A DNA stretch of 64,000 nt from Trichodelitschia bisporula (Eukaryota > Ascomycota > Dothideomycetes > Phaeotrichales > Phaeotrichaceae), in contig ML996703.1 of NCBI GenBank assembly GCA_010356995.1, positions 248,001 to 312,000 of the forward strand, written 5' to 3'. The notes under the pieces are model-generated. The model made no database searches. It saw only the letters and a list, made by a program, of their open reading frames with translations, and was not told the origin of the DNA. Positions 45,523 to 55,314 of this stretch are shown piece by piece. Positions within the stretch are counted from its first letter, which is position 1. The number at the start of each line of letters is the position of its first letter. Both the position numbers and the translations under genes were made by a program.

Positions 45523-46186
45523 GATGAAGTTGCTGCAGTAGTAAGTGAGGATGCGAGGGGACGTTATGTTTAGAATTCTGAGAGCTGCTATGACGTCGGG
45601 ACGGAGCTAACCCCGCAGCCTTACCCCATAGCTGGGTCGAAAGTAACTGCCTTGTTTCCTTCTCCTGACTCAGGAGTCAGGGGCAACTACTTGTCCAGCC
45701 CCATAGAAAGGCTGAATTAAGGTGGTGGGGGTGGGGATGTGCCAAGCGGGGAGACGCTAGCGCGAGGAGTGGAATCGCCGCCTCGCGCGCTGTTCCTGCA
45801 CCTCACCGATGCCTTCGCTCCAATTCCGGCCGGCTGCATCATCAATCTGCAACATTAATGTGGCCGGAGGCGTTACCGTTAATTATTTGACCTTGTCGTG
45901 TTACCAGCGAACGAAAAGGTGGCAGAGGTACGAGGGGTACGTGCATCTTGGCACGGGTGTCACCCAATCAGCGCGTCGTCTGATGTGGCTGGGGAGGCTG
46001 GGAGGCTGGTGCCAACCACCGCGATGAACACCGGCCTCGCGGTTCACTCTTAAAGATGTACATCCGTAGAGGATACCCATGCAATCAGCATTCTATTCAC
46101 TATCGCTGCACCTGCATGTACTCTGCCTCCTCATTATCCTACCCTCTCCTCCTCCTACACCTTCCTGTCGCTACGCGGTTGCGAGC
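45523..46186. promoter_or_regulatory. Divergent promoter, ketosamine kinase and DUF3433 gene
   Basis: About 660 bases between two divergent start codons. It contains the TGACTC palindrome listed separately and GC-rich leader sequence near each gene. No further gene. Confidence 0.5.
45664..45681. promoter_or_regulatory. Palindrome with TGACTCA, Gcn4/CpcA or AP-1-like site
   Basis: The 18 bases CCTGACTCAGGAGTCAGG form perfect 8-base arms around AG. They hold one TGACTCA and, inverted, one TGACTCC. It lies about 145 bases upstream of the ketosamine-kinase ATG. bZIP factors of the Gcn4/CpcA type bind TGACTCA. Use here is inference. Confidence 0.45.
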
Positions 46187-48990
46187 ATGAGCCTGACACC
46201 TGAGCCCTTCGATCTCAAGCACACCAACGGTACATTCTCACCGCTCTTCGGCGCCGACGTGTCTCGTCCACCTTTTTTTCGCATCGCTAACAGGTAGCAG
46301 TCAGTCGACCACAACTGGCACACAGCAACTCCAAGCAGAGTGTCGCAGCATCAGAAGACTACTACTCCTTCTCCGACAACGCTTCGGACGTCACCGAAGG
46401 CGGCGTCCGTCTCAATCCCTTTCACACACCCTCCCGCACACCCGAAGCCAGCTCCTCAGGACTCATCCGACCCATTGCGAGTCGTCAACGGCTCGCTGCT
46501 TCACCAAGCACCCCTCCCATCGAAGAAGCCATCGCGCGCGGCGCCATCGTCCCCCACACAAGATCAGAGCAAAAGTCGCTACTCGACACGCGTCGACCAG
46601 ACCCAATGAATCCCAACATCACTCCTGCCACCACGCCCGACGTGGACGACACGCCATACATCCACTTCGCCCTAGACCAGCTCACACGCGACGAAGAGGT
46701 GCGCGGATCACGGCGATACCCCGGCCATGAAGCCACCACACACGAGCTTGAACAGTCCGAGCACTCCCGTGGGGCAATTCTCCCATATGAAGAGGAGCAT
46801 CAGGTGGTGCTAGAACCGTCTGGCAAGGCTGGCAAGGCGCGTGTGTCGACGGAAAAGTCGCGGCCTTCGTTCGACGATGATCGCAGGGCCCCGGCTTACG
46901 ACGAGGAGGACATTTACGCGCAGGCGTTCGAGGAGGAATCGCCCAAGAGCAAACGCGATCTTGCCCAGCAGAAGGAGATGCAGGCTGGTCTGCCGCCGAA
47001 GCATCCCGTCCATGACCGTTCGAACTCTTCGACGTCAGTCGTCCAGTACGACGTCTTCATGCCGTACAACCCTCGCGTCGCGACCTACCAGTACCCCAAC
47101 CTCAACTTCCTTCCCGCCATCCTGCGCCCAGCTTGGCTCAGCTTGTTTATCATCATATGCGCTGTGATTGCAGGTGCGCTTATCTTCAGCGCCGTCTGGT
47201 CGCATTCGCACGACGGACTGATCGACTACCTCGACTTTGGTGATGCGCGGTACTTCGTTTTCCAGTACCTGCCGACCATGGTGGGCATGTTCGTGCTGCT
47301 TTGGTTGTTCCAGATCGAGACGGCCGTCCAGCGCATCTCGCCGTTCATGGCCATGGCCTCACCGTCAACAAAGTCCCGGACCCAGGGCGCCTTTCTCGAC
47401 CTCTATCCGACGCAATTTCTCGTCCCCAAGCTCCAGCACTTCCGGGCCGGACAGCCCATCATCGGAGTCTGCTTCCTCGTCTTCTGGCTCTTCCTCTTCA
47501 CCATTCCGCTACTGGCATCCGCATTCAACGTCCGCTTCATCGGCGCCGCCGCCTCAGGAGCCTGGCGCTGGATCGCAGTGCAGGGCGTCATTTGGACCGC
47601 AGCCGTACTCTACATCCTTCTAACCACCACCCTAATCCTCCTCGCCGCCAAGCTCTGGCGCTCCAGGACCGGTCTGAAATGGGATCCGCGCTCGCTAGCC
47701 GACATCATCGCCCTCATCGAGCGCGCCAACATCATGAACGACTACGTCGACACCGAGATCTTCGCCTCGCGCGCCGAACTGCGCCAGCGCCTCTGGACCC
47801 GCTCCGACCGCCTCGGGTACTGGCACACGAGCCGGCGCCCGCAGGACATTTTCTACGGGCTCGGTGAAGAGGGCGGTGCGACGCGCCGGTACTCCGTTGA
47901 GCAGGGCCGCATCCGCGAGAAGGTGCACCACCCCGCGTCGCGCTCGTCCACCAGCTCGTTCGGCGGCGACGACGTCGTCCGTCCCGAGCGCAGCTCCGTC
48001 GCGCGCGAGCGGTCCGATATGCGTAACCCGGACGTGCGCCGCCGGTACATGCCGTGGTTTCTGTCGTCGACGTCGATCCTGGCGCTCACCATCGTTGCCT
48101 TCGTCCTGCTCATCGCCTTCTACGTAATCGCCTTCCTAAAGCGCACGTCCACGCGCGGTTTCGACCCGCGCCTCGGAGCCACGGCGAACAAAGACGGTTT
48201 CTCAGCCGCAAACTTCACTTACTCCTTCGTCCCCGCCATCATCGGCTTCGCGCTGTACCTTCTCTGGCTCCCACTGGACCTGGCGCACCGACGCCTCGCC
48301 GCCTTCGCCGCTATGGCGGGGCCCAACGGCGCGAGCGCGGAGAAGAGCCTGCTCACTGATTACCCGTACCTGTTACCTGGGTCCGTGACGCTCAGCGCGC
48401 TCAGCAACGGGCACTACAAGGTCGCGCTCCTGTCCTTCATCAGCTTGACGAACGTCGCCATCCCTATCCTCGCGGGTGGCATCTTCTGGACGCAGTGGTA
48501 TCCGAACCAGAGCGCGCTGCGGGTGTCCGCCCATCCGGCGGGCCTGTACGCGCTGTGTGTTTTCCTGGCGCTGTATGCCGTGGGCTTGCTCGCGCTGTGG
48601 CCGGGGAGGCGTAGTGTGGCGCTGCCGCACGATGCGCGTTGCTTGGCGGAGTTGCTGAGCTGGGTGTACATGTCCCCGCTTCTGGTCGACCGGGCGTTTT
48701 CGCGGTGTGGCACGAAGGCGGAGCTCGTTGGCAGGTTGGTCGGGAGTGCGCCCGAGGGACCGCGCGGGTTCTTTGCCAGCATGGCGGATTTGGTGGGGAG
48801 TAGGGCGAGGGTGGCGGATGTGGAGAAGGGGCATGCGGGGGAGAGGCGCGGCGAGGTGAGGTATGGGTTTGGGGTATATGTGGGGAGGGATGGACTTGAG
48901 CATCTTGGGGTTGATAGGACGGTGAGGGCGGGGAGGCAAATGGTGCTTTTTGAGGGGGGGAGGGGGAGGGGGAGTTGGATGGGGTTTTAG
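46187..48990 (+). CDS. DUF3433 multi-pass membrane protein
   Basis: Two exons, 46187-46229 and 46301-48990, give 910 residues. The N-terminal 280 residues are hydrophilic, with EDYYSFSDNASDVTEG and RLNPFHTPSRTPE, both common in this fungal family, then a cytosolic-looking acidic region. Two matching halves follow, each with four hydrophobic segments. The first half includes AWLSLFIIICAVIAGALIF, MVGMFVLLWLF and CFLVFWLFLFTIPLL. The second includes ILALTIVAFVLLIAFYVIAF, IIGFALYLLWLPL and LYALCVFLALYAVGLLALWP. This fits the duplicated DUF3433 architecture; function is not known. The intron acceptor is a tandem TAGCAG, both of whose AGs keep the frame (one-residue difference). An in-frame ATG at 46079 would add 36 residues, partly hydrophobic; MSLTPEPF at 46187 looks more likely as the start. 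Confidence 0.88.
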
Positions 48991-49579
48991 TGAGAGGGGG
49001 TGATGCTTGGGTGATGATAGATGGTTTATGGGGTCATGATTAGCGATGGTGTTTGGGTGGGGGCATCTCCCCTTGGGTTTTTTGGCTTCTTTTCGCGGGC
49101 CGATGGCCTGCTGTACTATTATGAGCTTGGGTGGTGGGGCTGGGAGCATTTTTGCATATGAATGGCTGCATGGGGTCGGGTAATGGGCGGGCGCTGGGTA
49201 CGGGGCATGCATGATGCTGAGATGTTTGGAAATGTATAATGGGAGGATGAATGGGAGCGTAAATACGGATGTAGACACTGTAAATAAGCAACAAGACATT
49301 GAGCGTATGAAGCCATTACGACTGTGAATGTTGACATTCCACTGCCATTGCCCATCCATCCTTGCACTTTCCCTTTCCAGCCACAACCCCTCCCCCCCCT
49401 CCTCCCCACAAAAAACCCCCACCACCAAACCCAACACTCCACCACATCATCGCACTTCGACAACACAAGCCCCTCGACTCTAGAGCTACAGACAACACTT
49501 CACACACCATACACTCCACCTTTCTTCGCATACTCAAACCCCTCCCGCATCCACCACCAACCCCCACATCAATCTCAAA
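48991..49579. other. Intergenic
   Basis: 3' flank of the DUF3433 gene and C-rich leader of the methyltransferase gene. No further gene is seen. Confidence 0.5.
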
Positions 49580-50395
49580 ATGTCCACCGCCTCGGACTCA
49601 GAACCCCCCGCCGACGCCGGAATATCCCAAGACAAAGGCCTCGCCTACTGGAGCAGTATATCGCCCGACGACGCCGGCGTCCTAGGCGGATACCCACACG
49701 TCAGCCGTGCGGACCTGCGCGGCAGTGCGACGTTTTATGCGAAGTTGCGGCGCAAATTCCCCACGCCTGGCAACACCTCAACACCGACGCGGAGTACACG
49801 GTCTGGGGCCGCAGCGGCGGACGGGGCGAAGGAAGATGGGGGGGGCAAAGAGGAGGGAGATGGGAAGGTCGCGCGCGCAGTGGATTGCGGCGCGGGGATC
49901 GGGCGCGTGACGAAGGGGTTCTTGGTGAACGTTGCCCGCGTGGTGGATATTGTGGAGCCGGTGAAGGCTTTGACGGATGTGATCACGACGGGGGACGAGT
50001 GGGCTTCCCTCCGCTCCTCCGGCTCCGTAGGCGACATCTTTAACGCCGGGCTCGAGGCCTGGTCTCCGCCCCCGGGACGCACGTACGAGCTCGTGTGGAT
50101 ACAGTGGTGTCTGGGGCAATTGACGGACACGCAGGTTGTGGGTTATTTGGAGCGGGTGAAGGGTTTCACGGTGGAGGGGGGCTGGGTGGTGGTGAAGGAG
50201 AATCTGAGTACGGATGAACAGGGCAGGGATGTGTTTGATGAGGTGGATAGTAGTGTTACGAGGACGGATGCGAAGTGGAGGAGTTTGTTTGAGAGGGCGG
50301 AGTATAGGGTGTGCATGGCGGAGGTGCAGAGGGGTTTGCCGAGGGAGCTGTATCCGGTTAAGGCGTATGCGCTTAGGCCGGTGGGGTGGGCGTAG
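49580..50395 (+). CDS. Protein N-terminal (X-Pro-Lys) methyltransferase, Tae1/NTMT1 family
   Basis: A single exon of 271 residues starting at ATG 49580. The enzyme adds methyl groups from S-adenosylmethionine to the alpha-amino group of proteins with an exposed X-Pro-Lys start, such as ribosomal proteins. Visible marks are LAYWSSISPDDAGVLGGYP near the N-terminus, SRADLRGSATF, the SAM-binding DCGAGIGRVTKG, VDIVEPVKAL, the catalytic-site region YELVWIQWCLGQLTD, GGWVVVKENLS, DEVDSSVTRTDAKW and PVKAYALRP. A Gly/Lys/Asp-rich insert of about 30 residues before motif I makes it a little longer than the human enzyme (223). It ends 119 bases from the stop of the doubtful gene on the other strand. Confidence 0.95.
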   Translation: MSTASDSEPPADAGISQDKGLAYWSSISPDDAGVLGGYPHVSRADLRGSATFYAKLRRKFPTPGNTSTPTRSTRSGAAAADGAKEDGGGKEEGDGKVARAVDCGAGIGRVTKGFLVNVARVVDIVEPVKALTDVITTGDEWASLRSSGSVGDIFNAGLEAWSPPPGRTYELVWIQWCLGQLTDTQVVGYLERVKGFTVEGGWVVVKENLSTDEQGRDVFDEVDSSVTRTDAKWRSLFERAEYRVCMAEVQRGLPRELYPVKAYALRPVGWA

Positions 50396-50514
50396 ATTCA
50401 CTATTGATACCCGAATGGATGGATGAACTGTCTCGCGACATTCATATGCAAACGCTACAATATACAGATGGCCACCAGCGCCCTTTTCCTTTTCCTTTTC
50501 CTTTCCCATAACCA

Positions 50515-51309
50515 TCACTCCTCCCCACCACCACACCAACACCCCCTCATCCACCCCCATCTCCTCCGTCCCCCCTTCCTCCTCCCCCTCAAATACCCCA
50601 CCAGCCCCCCCCTCTCATCATCATCCTCAAAACAACTCACAGGCCCCTCCTTACACGCCCCATAATCCACTTTCCCCACGCCCTCACATGCTCCATACCC
50701 CCCCTTGGGGCCTCCAACCGTCGTCACACTGGAATTGAACGACCCAGAGCCGGGACACGCAATCGTCGTCGTCGACCCCCCAAACGACTCGCTGGCCGGA
50801 CTCGGCGGCGGTGGCGGCGCGATCCGTGTTGGTGATGTGGGGAAGAGGCTGAGGGCTGGTGTGCGGGCGGTGGGAGCAATAGCGACCAGAGGCGCGGGGG
50901 CGAGGAGGGGCGTGCGAGACGTAGGCGAGGTCCCCGTAGGCGAGACAGAGGCTGTAGGCGATACTGAAGCCGTGGGCGAGACTGCCGTTGGCAAGGCTGA
51001 GGGTGAGAGTGGCGACTGGCACCGCGCTGTTGCCAGCGGATGCAGCGGGCGCGGGGGTCGGCCGGGCGTGGTGCGTGGTCTTGATGAGGTGCGTGGGGGG
51101 TGAGGGGTGGGGTTGGTGGTGTGCAGTGCGTCGGCGGATATGAGCGCTAGCAGGGCGATGCTGCTCCCCAGGCTAGCGGGGAGGGTGTTGTGTTGCCGGG
51201 CTGGTGCGCGAGGTGGTCCGGGAGGAGAAAGCGGTACAGGTGGTGGAGGGAGAGGCGTGGTACTTCTGCGCGGCTGATTGCTGAGGGCTGTGAGCTTCGC
51301 TGAGGCCAT
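50515..51309 (-). CDS. Uncharacterised proline-rich ORF (tentative)
   Basis: An open frame of 264 residues from ATG 51309. I recognise no domain. It is Pro/Ser/Thr/Ala-rich, with a hydrophobic stretch near residues 45-60 (LGSSIALLALISADAL), a degenerate SPTASV triplet, and a Gly/Cys-containing C-terminal part (ACPGSGSFNSSVTT, YGACEGVGKVDYGACKE, CFEDDDE) ending in a basic tail. The C-terminal part looks more like real protein than the rest; hidden introns are possible. The hydrophobic stretch could be a membrane anchor. Confidence 0.4.
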   Translation of the reverse strand: MASAKLTALSNQPRRSTTPLPPPPVPLSPPGPPRAPARQHNTLPASLGSSIALLALISADALHTTNPTPHPPRTSSRPRTTPGRPPRPLHPLATARCQSPLSPSALPTAVSPTASVSPTASVSPTGTSPTSRTPLLAPAPLVAIAPTARTPALSLFPTSPTRIAPPPPPSPASESFGGSTTTIACPGSGSFNSSVTTVGGPKGGYGACEGVGKVDYGACKEGPVSCFEDDDERGGLVGYLRGRRKGGRRRWGWMRGCWCGGGEE

Positions 51310-51964
51310 GATTCGGTCGTATAAGGTTATGGTTGGGGAATGGAGGTAGGAGGGGATCTTAACCTCGCCCCCCCTCGCAATCGATACCGCTTTATGCCCC
51401 TCCTCACGGGGAAGCAGCTGGCAAGGGGGCGCGAGCGGCTGTCAACAATGGCCACCGCTGTCGGGCGGCTGCGCGCCAATGGCTGCGCTCGGCTGGCGCG
51501 CCGGATGTTGTGGGGCGGGCCCTGGCGTCTGGGGGTGGTATGTGCGATGGGAGGAATGTAAGGGCGTATGCGCGATCGGGGATTTTTGTGGGGAAGGGGG
51601 GGGGGTGTGGGTGCACAGTGGGGGGTGCTGTGGTACGGAGGGTGGATCTGGGGATGGGGAGGATGGATTGAGAGGCTGATTTGGGCGGATGAGGGATGCG
51701 GTGGGGGAGGGTTGTTGGGGGATTGGGGAGGAGGGCTGGTGGCTTGGTCCTTCGTTCGAGATTCCATGGTTTGGAAGGTTTTCACTGTGGTGGCGGAAGC
51801 GATGAGCGTGGTCCGAATTGGGCGATTGCTCGTTCCCATATGTACAGATATATGGCGCGAGTCTGGCACCCCGTTACAGCCCATGGACTTGCTCGGTCAA
51901 GACCGAGTAAAAGGAAAGGCTATTCTGAAGCAGCGCAAGGCAAAACAGGAGGGCACAAAAGAGC
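51310..51964. other. Intergenic
   Basis: G-rich on the plus strand with long purine runs. Frames read on both strands but are low-complexity. No gene is supported. Confidence 0.45.
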
Positions 51965-53104
51965 CTATTGCTTGCCGCTTTCCGCATTCGCCATGAGCTT
52001 CTCGTGCATCTCGGCAATCGAAGGGATAATCAACGACTCGATTTCGACCGCCGGCTCGCCCACAAACCGGTGGGTCGCCGAGTCAAGCTCGTCAATTTCC
52101 CCGCTCGCCTGGCCGATGAGCGACTCAATGCCGGACACGCTTTTCGTGCGCTTCCCGCGTGGCACCCGGACCCACTTGACGCCGTCCGGGGACACGAAAA
52201 CGACTTCCCACTTGCGCGTCGTGAGCAGGTTGCCAATGACCAGGTGGTGCGCATATCGTCCCAATGCATACTTCGCCTTGTTGACCAGCATCGACGGGTC
52301 GGTTTCGAGCTTGAAGCTGACGATCATGGCCTGCGGCGCCCAGCCGTCTACCAGTTGCTTCAAGAACTTGGGGACGGGCTCGAGGTCGATGACCAGACTC
52401 CGGCCTTCGACGCGCGCTGCCGGCCGGTGCGCGTGCGGGATCTGGTCGTATCTGAGGCCTTGGTTGAATTCCTCAGCGGACTGGATCTTGTGCTCGACCA
52501 TGCGGTGCCGCGGCACGAAGAAGTCGGACACGGCGGCAGCGAGGTAGAACAGCGCGCGCGGACCCAGCGGCTGCATTACCTTGGCCACCTCGCGCAGCTC
52601 CCAGAGGTAATCGGTGATGCTGACGAAGGTCAAAATGAGCAATGTATTCTGCTTCTTCGCCTCGGTGTACTGGCGCAGCACGGCCTGCATCTCATTCTGA
52701 TGCTCCTGGTCCACAACAACACGACCACTCTCGTCCTCGCGCATGAAGTCGAGAAACGAACGCGTGTTGTGCGAGTAGTGGCGCGAATACGGCAGGAGCG
52801 AGAACTGGCGGTGGAGGAAGATGACGGCGTAGCCGGCCTCGAGGAAGTACTCGGCCGACGTCGCTCCGCGCGTGCCGGCCGAGAAGTTGTCGATGTAACG
52901 TACGGTTTGGTTTTCCAGGGGGACCGTGGTTCCGCCGGATGTCACCAGCGCTACTTTCCGCCCTTCTACGGCGTGGCGGGCGACGAACGCACGGGCGAGG
53001 GACAGGTGTTGCTGCAGAGCGGCGGGCTGGGGGTTGGTTGCGAAGTAGTCATCCTCTGCGGCCGCCTGGCTGGGGAGAGGCTCAACGAGGGGTTGTGTGG
53101 TCAT
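51965..53104 (-). CDS. CAB2: Phosphopantothenate-cysteine ligase (coenzyme A synthesis)
   Basis: A single exon of 379 residues. The enzyme joins 4'-phosphopantothenate and cysteine, the second step from pantothenate towards coenzyme A (yeast Cab2, human PPCS). Visible marks are VALVTSGGTTVPLE, VRYIDNFSAGTRGATSAEYF (nucleotide-binding and family signature), AVIFLHRQFSLLPYSRHY, ALFYLAAAVSDFFVP, HKIQS, LEPVPKFLKQLVDGWAP, MIVSFKLETDP and LVIGNLL. Length and motif order fit eukaryotic PPCS. The start is the first ATG, with a short acidic lead. An open frame runs antisense across the whole gene but is a composition shadow. Confidence 0.95.
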   Translation of the reverse strand: MTTQPLVEPLPSQAAAEDDYFATNPQPAALQQHLSLARAFVARHAVEGRKVALVTSGGTTVPLENQTVRYIDNFSAGTRGATSAEYFLEAGYAVIFLHRQFSLLPYSRHYSHNTRSFLDFMREDESGRVVVDQEHQNEMQAVLRQYTEAKKQNTLLILTFVSITDYLWELREVAKVMQPLGPRALFYLAAAVSDFFVPRHRMVEHKIQSAEEFNQGLRYDQIPHAHRPAARVEGRSLVIDLEPVPKFLKQLVDGWAPQAMIVSFKLETDPSMLVNKAKYALGRYAHHLVIGNLLTTRKWEVVFVSPDGVKWVRVPRGKRTKSVSGIESLIGQASGEIDELDSATHRFVGEPAVEIESLIIPSIAEMHEKLMANAESGKQ

Positions 53105-54564
53105 GATGGGAGGTTGTGAGAATGTGATATGGTGATGGGTGGTCGCCGGTTTTGATGCAGTCCTCGCCTTCTGAAGTCGGCAAGACGATTCAACTACAAT
53201 ACAACGAAGATTGGATTCACAGGGCGAAGTTGGCGGGTCTTTCAGCAGACTTTGAAGATGAATTTAGGATACATAAACCAAACATCACACCATGTAGATG
53301 GGGGTGGTTAGGTGGAAGATGGCTATTCCACGCCGAGCGCCTGAGGTCACCCTCGCACGCCTCGGCCTGCGGAGAGATGGTCGGGTCGAAGGGAGGGTGG
53401 CGCCACCGTGGCGATGCTTCCCCGGGTGGCGCAGGAGAATGTCGGGTGACGGAAGATTATCAAGACCGGAGCTGCGAGATCGCCCGTTCTGATCGTGCAG
53501 TCGATCTTGCAGTCGATCACGCAGTTCTCCCCGCTGCGATCAGCTGAGTTCACCGCCATGACCGCTCATCAACATGAATGATTATGATCCTACCATCCCT
53601 AGGGGACGCCCATCTTTGAGAATGACTACCCGTGTCGCAAGGAGCATCTGCTTTCTTCGTCCGTTGTTAGGATGGCGACGTCATCTTGCCTATCAGATAC
53701 CCCTTGCTTACGACATTCGAAGGATTCCCAGCTGAACTCCTATGTCTGTTTTCATGAGCTAACAGTATTGTACAGCAGACACTTCATGTTCCCCGCTTGC
53801 AACACCGTTGCTCAAAGAAGGATAACGCCTCACGAGGGCAAGTTTCTTCGCTTGCCTCCATCTGTGCCATTTCTCCACCAAACGCTTGGGGATCGACGAA
53901 TTTATTCGACTCATTGGTCCGGCGACCTATCATCGGGAGCTGTTCGGAACTCGACGCTCGGTGTCCATCGGAAGCATTAATCATTTCCTGACCCCACGAT
54001 TTGCAGGGGCCCGAATCATCGGCAGTCGTCGGACAATCATCCAAGCTCCAGTACGGACAGACCGGGATCTTCAAGCTCATGGGAACTTGCAAGCCTACGT
54101 GGAAAAACACCTCTCATGTGCCTAGAGTCCTTTGATCTCAGCTTTTGTCAATAATTCCGTCATCCTGCTCCCAATGCCCGCTTTGGAATGCACGCACCCT
54201 GGCCCGGAAGAGGCTCAAGCACTCTACGAGGGCATCGCAAATCATTGTGGGGTAATCCCTGTGCGCGATGCTTCCCGTCTAGGGCTTAGCCTCAACGTCC
54301 GTCAGCCATGATTCCGTGAGGATTCTGTCAAACGCGCCATCGGACGTTTTTATCTTCGCGCGGAACACTCGGTTTCAGCACCTGTCGGCCGGTCAAGCAT
54401 GTGGATTTTGTGTCAACTATTGGTGCGACCCAGGTGCCAGCTGCACCTTTCAACCTCACACACGTTTGAAGCAAGCTAACCCCTTGCGAGGCTGACACCA
54501 CTGGACTTGTCTCTATTAAATTCTTGGGAATATGTGCAATAGGTAAAACGACATCTTTCGACCC
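53105..54564. other. Intergenic, no gene supported
   Basis: Nearly 1.5 kb with only short frames (under 135 codons), no domains, no repeats noticed. Confidence 0.45.
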
Positions 54565-55314
54565 TCAACTCTTAATCTTCGACAGCAGGAAGTTCGTAGC
54601 CTGAGTTCCGGATCCATCCATAAGGTAGGCGAAATGGCCCGCCGTAACCAGCAACATCCCACCGCAGACACCATCGGAGGCTGCGCAAAACACCTTGACC
54701 TTGTCCTTGGGGTAGTTGGGAATGCCGCTCTTCTGCTGCGCGTTCTTGGTGTAGCCGAAAAGGACAACGCCAGCGACCTTGCTCCTCACCGTCTCGTCGA
54801 GCTTGCTGATGGCATTCATCATCACCGCCGTCCCTTGGCTGTCCTGCTGTTAGCCCGGCCGTAAATCTTAGCTGGGACGCGTACCTGTATCCACCAGCCA
54901 CGATGGTGCTCTGTGGGCACTTGGTGTGCGCCATTTGGAACATCCGGATCGCCTCATTGATAGCCCCCGCCGTGGTACCAGCCGGCGCCACATTGTCCAT
55001 CAAACCAGCCGAGTACGGCCCGCCGACTCCCTGGCACGCAACGCTTCCAGCTCCCAACTTCGCCTTGAGCCCCGAGCACACCGCTGGCCCCATACTCATG
55101 CCCTGAAAAGCATCAGCAACGACCCTCTCAGTCTCTGGTGTTCGGGACGCACCATGTTGCCAGGCTCAGTAGAAGCCCGCGCAAAGATCAAAGTAACCTT
55201 CTTGCACGACCCGCTCGTCAGATCATTCGCCGTCATCTGCCGGCGCTCCAGCTCCGTCGGCGCCGCAAGCGCGCACGAAATGAGCGTCGAAACGGCGAGG
55301 CTGAGGAACTTCAT
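54565..55314 (-). CDS. Secreted cutinase
   Basis: Exons 55314-55153, 55102-54885 and 54838-54565 give 217 residues, usual for fungal cutinases (alpha/beta hydrolases that cut plant cutin and other polyesters). The signal peptide is MKFLSLAVSTLISCALA, followed by a short propeptide ending ELERR, which a Kex2-type protease could cut. Then come SCKKVTLIFARASTEPGNM, and GPYSAGL. The nucleophile elbow GGYSQG is created exactly by joining exons 2 and 3 (intron 54884-54839). The other catalytic residues are the Asp in ASDGVCGG and the His in TAGHFAYLMDG. Four Cys (SCKK, KCPQ, FCAA, GVCGG) plus VCSG and VACQG fit the family disulphides. Transcription is from the minus strand with gene-poor DNA on both sides. 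Confidence 0.95.

Noticed and set aside
51968-53119. A 383-codon plus-strand frame over the ligase gene
   Set aside because: Antisense composition shadow. The minus strand encodes all phosphopantothenate-cysteine ligase motifs.
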